64,000 nucleotides of DNA from Lewinellaceae bacterium (GTDB lineage Bacteria; Bacteroidota; Bacteroidia; Chitinophagales; Saprospiraceae). The stretch lies in the NCBI GenBank assembly GCA_016716135.1, contig JADJWX010000014.1, positions 62,001 to 126,000 of the forward strand, read 5' to 3'. Position 1 is the first letter of the stretch, and each line of letters starts with the position of its first letter. Made by a program: the position numbers and the translations under genes. Shown piece after piece: positions 26,218 to 32,398 of the stretch. A model generated the notes under the pieces. It had not been told where the DNA came from. It saw nothing but the letters and a program-made list of their open reading frames with translations, and made no database searches.

Positions 26218-28692
26218 TTAAAACCGCTCCCAGCCATAGCCCCGTGCCTCCAGTTCGCGGATCAAATCGCCCAGCCGCTGGTAAAATTTATCCTTGCGTC
26301 CGGGCCCGGCGCCGAGGTGCAACAGCAGGTGAAAACCGTTCAACCCGTTCGGGTCGCGCTGCTCCCGATCGAGGATGCTGTCGTAAATCGCTGCCGAGCT
26401 GCGGTAATTTTTCATATCCGGCGTCGTGTAATCGGCCGCCGACAGTGTACCGGCGCTCAAATTAACCGGCGCCAGCCCCGCCTCCCGGCTCCAGGCCACG
26501 ATGCTGTCGTTGTACCATTCGTAAGGCGGGATGAACACACGGGTTTCCGCTTTCGGGATGCCGGCTTTGCGCAGTTCATCGAAGTTGCCGCGCAGGTCTG
26601 CCATAAATTCCGCCTGACTGACCAGCAGGGAATCCCGGTTTTGCCAGCTGCAGTACAGCAAATGCCGGTCGGAGTGTGCGCCGACGTAGTGGCCGGCTTT
26701 GCGCAGTTTGCGAACCAGTTTCGGGTAGCGGCGGCAAAAATTGCCGGTCACAAAAAACGAAGCCTGCACACCGGCCCGGCGCAAGGTTCTCAAAATAGAA
26801 TTGGCGCCTTCTGCATAGGCATCGCCGGTGAAGATCAGGCGGATCGTTTTCCGGGTTGTATCGCTGCGCACCAGCGCGCCCCATTGGTCGTAGTGGCCCG
26901 TTGCAGGGGCATTGGTTTGCAAGGCAGCCAGCAGGTAACTCAGGCTGGCTGTGCCGTCCATGGTGGGTTCGTTGGAAGAGTAGTCGCCGTAGTCGTCGTG
27001 GTAGGCCACCAGCGGCGATTGAAATTCGGCGTACTCGTCGGGAGCATACAGCCGGATGCCGATGAGTTTGTTCCAGATCGAGCCGTAGATCGGCCCATCT
27101 ACCAGGCCGCCGTCGATCGGGTAGCCGTGCAGGTGGGTGAAGGCCGAATGCGGGTCGCGGGGCCATACCCCGTGGTCGGGCAAGCCGATCACCATGCTGG
27201 TACCCCAGGGGTTGCAGCCGAACAGCCAGTCGCGCAGGGCGCATTCCATTTCGAGGTAACGGTCATCGCCCGTCAGCGTGCGGTACAGGCGGGCCTGGGT
27301 AGCAGCAGCCACCACCAGGTTGTTGGAGCACCAGATAAACGGCACGCCAAACAAAAAGGGATTGGTGTGGCCGCGCCGGTAAATACTGTCGATGCCGCGT
27401 CGCAGGTATTCCCGGAATTCCCGGGCCAGTTCGGTGTCCGACCCGGCGGCCAGGGTATAGTGCCCGAGGTTGATGAAGGGGTACCATTGGTAATGCCGGG
27501 CGGTATCGCTGCCCATCCAGGGTGTGATGGGCTCCAGCCGGCCGTAAGCCGCAGCCTCCTGCCGGTATTGCCGCCCGGGCAGGAGTGATTCCAGTTGAGC
27601 GGCGGCGTTTTCCATGTCGTCTACCCAGTTTTCTTCCTCATAAAAGTAGGGGGCGCGGCAGGGCGCCGTTTGGGTAAAACCCGGTTTTTGTTTGCCGAAG
27701 GCATAGGCCTGCGCCGCCTTTTCGGCCAGCCGGGCCGCGTAGTCGGGATAGAATGGTTGCAACACCGAACTGCCGAGCGCAAAAGCCGCCGCGAATTTGC
27801 CGGCCGAAGAGGCCACGCCTTCCGTGCGGTTTTGGTATTTAAAAAGCCCTTGCGGTGCGCCGGTAATAAAATACACGGGCCGGGCCAGGCTACCGTCGGG
27901 GGCAGCGTAGCTGAAGGTGTCCTGCGTGGGCAGGCGCATGCCCTGGTGGTCGCGGTCGTCGGCGATCTGGTTGTAATATTCGCCGGGACCCGGGTTCATT
28001 TTGAGTAGCCAGTCGAGCCCCCATTTCGCCTCGTCGAGGACATCGGGAATGCCGTTGGCGCCCGGGTTTCCGGCATCGTCGAAGCGGTCGGCGAAAGCGG
28101 CGGGATGGTGCTGGTAGGCAAACAGCAGTTGAAAAACCGCATTGGCCGAGGTGGGCAGGTATTGCAGGTAGTCGGAGGCATCATGCCAGCCGCCGGTGCA
28201 ATCGAGCGCCGTTCCGTTCAGCGCAAGGTCGGGATGGTACACCCGGAAGCCGTCGAGGGTATGGCAGGAGTCTTTCAAAAACGGATTGTAGCCGCAACGC
28301 TGCTGGCGCATGTAGCGCAGGATAAAATCGGCGGTGCCGTCGTACACCCCGTTGCCGATCCGGAAAACCGGCGACCGGATGCCACTTGCCTGCACGAAAT
28401 ACGACCCCGCCTTTTCGAAAGATGAAAAGTCGAGCCGGGCGCTCCAGGCAAAAGCGGCCCAGGGACCGTAGCTGCGGATTTGATTACTTTGAAAAACCGG
28501 TTCGCCGGTGAGGGCATCACAGAGTTCGAAACCGCCGGGTTGCAGGGGTTGCTTGCTGACCAGCGCGGCCACTTTTACATCCGTTTCCAGGTAGCCGAGC
28601 TGGTTGATACGTATCCAGGCGTCGGCGGGTTGCGCGGCGAGGCCGGCGGGCAGGAGCAGGAACAAAAGCAGGTAGCGGTAGCAAGTTTGCAT
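26218..28692 (-). CDS. Two-domain secreted enzyme: GH9 glycoside hydrolase plus NodB-like polysaccharide deacetylase
   Basis: 824 residues with signal peptide MQTCYRYLLLFLLLPAGLAAQ. Residues ~25-112 form the immunoglobulin-like domain common ahead of GH9 (IRINQLGYLETDVKVA). The GH9 (alpha/alpha)6 catalytic domain follows with the DxxD motif D171/D174 (GGWHDASDY), the RDPHSAFTHLHGYPIDGGLVDGP region and the general acid E575 (SSNEPTMDG). From ~615 a NodB-like fold begins (TIRLIFTGDAYAEG), with the HSxxH metal motif H673/H677 (GAHSDRH) and FIPPYEWYND. GH9 enzymes cut beta-1,4-glucans and some exo-act on chitosan-derived oligosaccharides; pairing with a CE4-type deacetylase would suit N-acetylated glycans. 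The first NodB motif is FTGD rather than TFDD, so deacetylase activity is not assured. No T9SS tail. Confidence 0.88.
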   Translation of the reverse strand: MQTCYRYLLLFLLLPAGLAAQPADAWIRINQLGYLETDVKVAALVSKQPLQPGGFELCDALTGEPVFQSNQIRSYGPWAAFAWSARLDFSSFEKAGSYFVQASGIRSPVFRIGNGVYDGTADFILRYMRQQRCGYNPFLKDSCHTLDGFRVYHPDLALNGTALDCTGGWHDASDYLQYLPTSANAVFQLLFAYQHHPAAFADRFDDAGNPGANGIPDVLDEAKWGLDWLLKMNPGPGEYYNQIADDRDHQGMRLPTQDTFSYAAPDGSLARPVYFITGAPQGLFKYQNRTEGVASSAGKFAAAFALGSSVLQPFYPDYAARLAEKAAQAYAFGKQKPGFTQTAPCRAPYFYEEENWVDDMENAAAQLESLLPGRQYRQEAAAYGRLEPITPWMGSDTARHYQWYPFINLGHYTLAAGSDTELAREFREYLRRGIDSIYRRGHTNPFLFGVPFIWCSNNLVVAAATQARLYRTLTGDDRYLEMECALRDWLFGCNPWGTSMVIGLPDHGVWPRDPHSAFTHLHGYPIDGGLVDGPIYGSIWNKLIGIRLYAPDEYAEFQSPLVAYHDDYGDYSSNEPTMDGTASLSYLLAALQTNAPATGHYDQWGALVRSDTTRKTIRLIFTGDAYAEGANSILRTLRRAGVQASFFVTGNFCRRYPKLVRKLRKAGHYVGAHSDRHLLYCSWQNRDSLLVSQAEFMADLRGNFDELRKAGIPKAETRVFIPPYEWYNDSIVAWSREAGLAPVNLSAGTLSAADYTTPDMKNYRSSAAIYDSILDREQRDPNGLNGFHLLLHLGAGPGRKDKFYQRLGDLIRELEARGYGWERF

Positions 28693-28732
28693 AGTTTGTC
28701 TGTTTGTTGTAACCCCAAGGTAACGTGGTTTA

Positions 28733-28740
28733 CGAAAGTA
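28733..28740 (-). promoter_or_regulatory. Possible -7 element for the GH9 gene
   Basis: TACTTTCG on the minus strand differs from TAnnTTTG at one position and lies 41 bases upstream of the GH9 start. No convincing -33 element. Confidence 0.3.
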
Positions 28741-28755
28741 GTGATGCCATCTATT

Positions 28756-28978
28756 GTCGGCGTGACTTGAAGTCTAATGTCGTCAACTTAAGGTATTTGG
28801 GTAGGTGTACACTTTTGACTTTTCAAATTAGACTTTTCAAATTTGACTTAAAAGGAACTTCCCGAACTGATATTGCTCTTAAAAAAGTCAAAAGTTCAAT
28901 TTGAAAAGTCAAATTTGAAAAGTGTCCACCTCCTCTGATTTCTTAAATTGACGACATTAGACTTCAAGTCACGCCGAC
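28756..28978. repeat. Long palindromic element, 37-bp arms (family B)
   Basis: The left arm 28756-28792 begins GTCGGCGTGACTTGAAGTCT and the right arm 28942-28978 is its reverse complement with one mismatch. The ~150-bp interior is AT-rich and itself contains inverted words ACTTTTGACTTTTCAAATT and AATTTGAAAAGTCAAA plus GACTTAAAAGGAACTTCC. Closely related interiors occur at 32176-32363 and 35270-35452. The element occupies the gap between divergent GH9 and WG-repeat genes; I see no coding sequence in it. Confidence 0.9.
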
Positions 28979-29010
28979 AAGCCGCACAAAAAAGACTGTT
29001 TTACACTGCT

Positions 29011-29018
29011 TACATTTG
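29011..29018 (+). promoter_or_regulatory. Bacteroidota -7 element upstream of the 29057 gene
   Basis: TACATTTG matches TAnnTTTG exactly and is 39 bases before the ATG at 29057. It lies just outside the right arm of the 28756-28978 palindrome, so the palindrome is immediately upstream of this promoter. Confidence 0.5.
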
Positions 29019-29056
29019 TAAATACACACGAAAGAAAATCAATTACCAGCTTCCCA

Positions 29057-29509
29057 ATGAAACAACTTACCATTTTCCTACTGACTCTCCTCATCGTCGC
29101 CACCGCCCAGGCCCAAAACAACTACACCGAGGCCATCCATCAAGGCGATGCCGCCCTGCGCCGGGGCCAGTACAAAACGGCCATCAACAAGTACTTCGCA
29201 GCGGAGGCATTTGATCCGTCGAAGAAGGCAGTGGTGCAGGGCAAGGTGAACGGGGTGTTTGATAAGATTGAGGCGCTGCGGGAGGCTCAGGATGCCCTGG
29301 GACAAGTGAAGGAAGAACAGGGAAAAACCAAGGCGGCGCTGGCTGAAACTGAAAAAGCCAGGTTGCAGGCGGATAGTGCGCTGGCTAAAGCGAATAAACT
29401 TGTCAATGCTTTTTATTTCTATAAGGATCGTTTTGCGCTGGCGTACAAAGACAACGAGTATTATTTTATTGATAAAAACGGCGATCCGGTGAGGAGGTTG
29501 GGAGGCTGA
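29057..29509 (+). CDS. Secreted coiled-coil protein, probably a truncated WG-repeat protein
   Basis: 150 residues. Signal peptide MKQLTIFLLTLLIVATAQAQ, a TPR-like helical pair (YTEAIHQGDAALRRGQYKTAINKYFAAEAF), a coiled coil rich in E/K/A/Q, and then FALAYKDNEYYFIDKNGDPVRRLGG. The last stretch is the start of a WG-repeat-like region (YYFIDKNGD). The frame stops at 29507-29509, but in the next frame TGGGAGGCTGAGCAGTTTGA reads WEAEQFD, the usual continuation of such repeats, so the gene appears frameshifted and truncated. It lies next to a decayed LRR gene. Confidence 0.6.
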   Translation: MKQLTIFLLTLLIVATAQAQNNYTEAIHQGDAALRRGQYKTAINKYFAAEAFDPSKKAVVQGKVNGVFDKIEALREAQDALGQVKEEQGKTKAALAETEKARLQADSALAKANKLVNAFYFYKDRFALAYKDNEYYFIDKNGDPVRRLGG

Positions 29510-29885
29510 GCAGTTTGATAGTAGAGGATTTGACAGGTTAATAGGTTTTATAGATCCAGGAAGTTAAATTGAGGAATGCAGGAATGCCTTTTGGATACTT
29601 GGGCTAAGTTCCCTGTATCCTATGCTGTTGAAGATCTGAAGCCTAATATATTTGCATTGGATTTATTTCGAAAAAGATTTAGCCGCAAATCCCAGAAGAG
29701 ATATTTCACCATAGAGTGAAAATTTGGAGGGGGCGCCCCGCGGGGGTGAAACACAATTGACAAATCCTGAAATTGGACAATGCAAACGGTCGATCTCTTT
29801 TCAACCCTGCAATCTGAACAAATAGGCGACGATTAACAAACAATTGGAAACCTGCGGAGGGAATTGGATTTTGACTCCATATCAA
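29510..29885. other. Non-coding or decayed stretch between WG and LRR remnants
   Basis: Beyond the short out-of-frame WG-repeat remnant (29499 onward for ~20 codons) I see no open frame of interest. An exact TATATTTG (29647-29654) is present without a gene at the expected distance. A GC-rich run with CCCCGCGGGG lies near 29737. Confidence 0.5.
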
Positions 29886-30363
29886 TTGACAAATCTGCCC
29901 CAGGAAATTGGCGAACTAAAAAATTTAACCCACCTAGGTTGGCCAGTCCAACCAATTAGCCAACCTGCCGGAACGATTCGGTGAACTAAAAAACTTAACC
30001 TATCTGAATTTATTTGAAAACGATTTGACCAGCCTGCCGGAACAAATCAGTGAGTTAAAAAAATTAGCCTACCTGAATTTGGGAGCGAATCATTTGATTG
30101 ACCTGCCTCAACAAGTCAGTGCATGGAGAGACTTAACTTATCTGGATTTGAGATCCAATAAGTTGACCAGCCTGTCTAAGGAAATCGGCGATTTGAAAAA
30201 TCTGAACTATCTCGATTTGTCCGAAAACAAACTGACCGGTCTACCGGAACAAATCGCCGAGTTAAAAAAATTGAAAAGTCTAGTTCTCACAAACAACCCA
30301 ATCCCACCCCAAGAACAAGAAAAAATCAAAAATCTACTCCCCAACTGCGATATAGCATTTTAA
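29886..30363 (+). pseudogene. Leucine-rich repeat protein, frameshifted remnant
   Basis: From 29886 the frame reads LTNLPQEIGELKNLTHL, then breaks around 29937-29955; the LRRs resume in a different frame as NQLANLPERFGELKNLTYLN, continuing through five to six 23-residue units (LTSLPEQISELKKLAYLNLG and similar) to PNCDIAF and TAA at 30361-30363. The intact part, from an alternative TTG at 30025, could still give 112 residues. These are bacterial disease-resistance-type LRRs that bind proteins. No signal peptide or start is visible, consistent with decay by deletion from an originally larger gene, possibly fused to the upstream WG/coiled-coil remnant. Confidence 0.65.
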
Positions 30364-30414
30364 ACTTCCAGCCCTGCCAGCCAAAGCTTTCAGGCTTTAT
30401 CCTCCCAGCAGGTA

Positions 30415-30445
30415 GTGAAGGGGTGACTCGCAGTCACCCCTTCAC
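30415..30445. terminator. Bidirectional hairpin between convergent genes
   Basis: GTGAAGGGGTGACT and AGTCACCCCTTCAC form a perfect 14-bp stem with a CGC loop between the LRR remnant (plus) and the porin gene (minus). There is no long T run, so termination is inferred from stem strength and position. Confidence 0.6.
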
Positions 30446-30472
30446 TTGGCCCCTCCTCTCGTACTGCTCCCA

Positions 30473-31762
30473 CTAAAACGCAAAATTCACTCCCAGAATA
30501 AACATATCCGTCGTCATGTTGTACGACACTTCGCTGCCCGGTATCTTCCCGAGCGGGTTGCCTTCCGAGATCATCATCGGGCTCAGTAACTGCCCGGAGG
30601 TGTCGCCGCCACTCGTCCCGTGGTGGTAGGTGGCGTTGATCGTCAACTTCTGGCTGGCTTCAAAACCCAGACCAAACTGGAAGGCGTGTTTGATCACAGC
30701 CGTGGCCGGGGTGGAAAAGAAGGCCAGGTTTTCGTTGATCGGGTTGGTGCTGTAGGTGTACCCTGCGCGCAGCGGAAGCCGGTCGATAGCTTTTAGTTGC
30801 ACCCCCGCCGACACAATGGAAATACTTTCCCAGCCAAAACCGGCGACGGAAGCCGTTTGCGTCCAGCCACTGGCTTTGAAGCCATGGGTGTTGGCATAAT
30901 CCACATACCGGTAGTCCAGCGCCAGGTCGAGCAGGTCGTTCGAGTAACCCAGGCCGGCGGAATACATGGCGGGATAGTCCATGTTGAACTTGACATTAGG
31001 CGCCGGCGAGCCATCGAGGTAGGTGTTTTCAAAGTCGAAATCCGTGAAAAACTGCGGCGATTTGTAGGAAGCACCCAGTTTGAACCCGTTGTCGGCCTGG
31101 AAGAAAACTCCGACTTGCGCGCCGTAACCGAAGGCGCTGGCCTTGTTGGTCACCGGGTAGCCCAGGGTCATGCTCGGCGATGACAGCGGGTTGGGGGCCA
31201 TTTCGAGGGCGGCGTAGTTAAACGTCGGGGCCAGGCCGATACTCAGGTTTTCCGACAGTTCGTAGGCGTAGGTCAACCCGACCTGGAGTAAAAAATAATC
31301 GGACTCGATCCGGCCAAAGCCGCCCTGGCTCTGCGGCATGTTGATCGGGTTGGTCATGCTTTCGGGGAAGGTTACCCCGAAGCCGCTGATCCCGAATGCC
31401 GATACCCCAAAGGTGTGCTTGCTGTCGGCTTTGCCGAATACCATGGCCAGGTTGGGCATCACGGATACCCCGCGATCGTCTTGGGTAATGCCCGAAAACG
31501 GGCCTTGCGGGGTGGGGACGGTTGACGCCAGTTCGGGCGACGAGAAAAATAACCCGGCATTCACCGAGAAGATTTTTTGGTCAAAAACAGAAATGGCGGC
31601 GGGGTTCCAGTGCAGAGCGCCGTTGATATCCAGCGGCTGGGCGGTGGCAGCGCCCCCCATCGACATATTGACCGTGCCGATACCTTGCATAATATGGCCG
31701 GCCTGCGCAAACAATGCCGAAGCCCACAGGACAAACAATAGATTCAGACTATACTTTTTCAT
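30473..31762 (-). CDS. OmpP1/FadL/TodX family outer-membrane protein
   Basis: 429 residues from the ATG at 31762 (MKKYSLNLLFVLWASALFAQ), giving a signal peptide. The mature start AGHIMQGIGTVNMSMGGAATAQPLDINGALHWNPAAIS is the family hallmark, with the N-terminal NPA hatch segment. Alternating beta strands fill the rest and it ends with FILGVNFAF, a typical terminal aromatic residue of a barrel. FadL-type channels bring long-chain fatty acids or other hydrophobic compounds across the outer membrane. The acyl-CoA ligase at the window start is too far away to be an operon partner. Confidence 0.9.
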   Translation of the reverse strand: MKKYSLNLLFVLWASALFAQAGHIMQGIGTVNMSMGGAATAQPLDINGALHWNPAAISVFDQKIFSVNAGLFFSSPELASTVPTPQGPFSGITQDDRGVSVMPNLAMVFGKADSKHTFGVSAFGISGFGVTFPESMTNPINMPQSQGGFGRIESDYFLLQVGLTYAYELSENLSIGLAPTFNYAALEMAPNPLSSPSMTLGYPVTNKASAFGYGAQVGVFFQADNGFKLGASYKSPQFFTDFDFENTYLDGSPAPNVKFNMDYPAMYSAGLGYSNDLLDLALDYRYVDYANTHGFKASGWTQTASVAGFGWESISIVSAGVQLKAIDRLPLRAGYTYSTNPINENLAFFSTPATAVIKHAFQFGLGFEASQKLTINATYHHGTSGGDTSGQLLSPMMISEGNPLGKIPGSEVSYNMTTDMFILGVNFAF

Positions 31763-31979
31763 AACGATAGTGTTGGCGGGGCAGGTCACTGTCGCGGTAT
31801 TTTCGCCAGGACAAAGACCTGCCCCTTGCGAAGAAATAATTGGTTTTTACGCCAATAAAAGTATAGTGGAAACGCCGGGAAAAAATTGATGGCAGTCAAC
31901 CGGGCGCACAATGTTGATCATGGATAATTCGGGGGCTGGATTGGATTTTTTATGGGTCCAATTTGTCAACCCCACCCCC

Positions 31980-32151
31980 AGGGCAAACGCATTAAAATCT
32001 CGAGCGACCTCGGAGAGGTCGAATTTGTGTTACGGCCAAATAATTCGACACTGATTCGACCTCTCCGAGGTCGTGAACCTGGCTCTAACAGACCGGATGC
32101 TACAAATATTTGACCTCTCCGAGGTCAGTTATATTTTAATGCGTCTGCCCT
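31980..32151. repeat. Palindromic element sharing terminal repeats with the 6144-7129 array (family A)
   Basis: Outer arms AGGGCAAACGCATTAAAA and TTTTAATGCGTCTGCCCT repeat the terminal sequence of the units at 6144-7129 with C to T at one position. Inside are 3-nt-loop hairpins GACCTC-GGA-GAGGTC and GACCTC-TCC-GAGGTC (twice), again inverted copies of each other. The architecture is the same as in the array while the inner hairpin sequence is different. It lies 25 bases from another element (32176-32363). Confidence 0.85.
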
Positions 32152-32175
32152 GACCCCCACCCCCATCCCCCATAG

Positions 32176-32363
32176 CCATCAACTTAAGGAATCCGAGGGG
32201 GTGAACACTTTTCAAATTGAACTTTTCAAATTAGACTTTTGACTTAAAAGGATGATTCAGGCTTTTGGAAGTTTCTTTTAAGTCTAAAGTCTAAAGTCTA
32301 AAGTCTAAAGTCTAGTTTGAAAAGTCAAAAGTGTTCACCCCCTCGGGTTCCTTAAGTTGATGG
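32176..32363. repeat. Long palindromic element, 37-bp arms (family B)
   Basis: The left arm (32176-32212) starts CCATCAACTTAAGGAATCCG and the right arm (32327-32363) is its near-perfect complement. The interior includes ACTTTTCAAATTAGACTTTT, a GACTTAAAAGGA word shared with 28756-28978 and 35270-35452, and about five tandem copies of AAGTCTA near 32278-32313. It sits directly after the stop of the TonB-type receptor (minus strand), so it may be part of that transcript's 3' end. Confidence 0.88.
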
Positions 32364-32398
32364 CAAGCCCCCCTCCCTGGGGGTGGGGCCGACACGCC

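Noticed and set aside
29647..29654. Exact TATATTTG promoter motif
   Set aside because: No open frame starts at a suitable distance, and the motif is expected by chance in AT-rich spacer.
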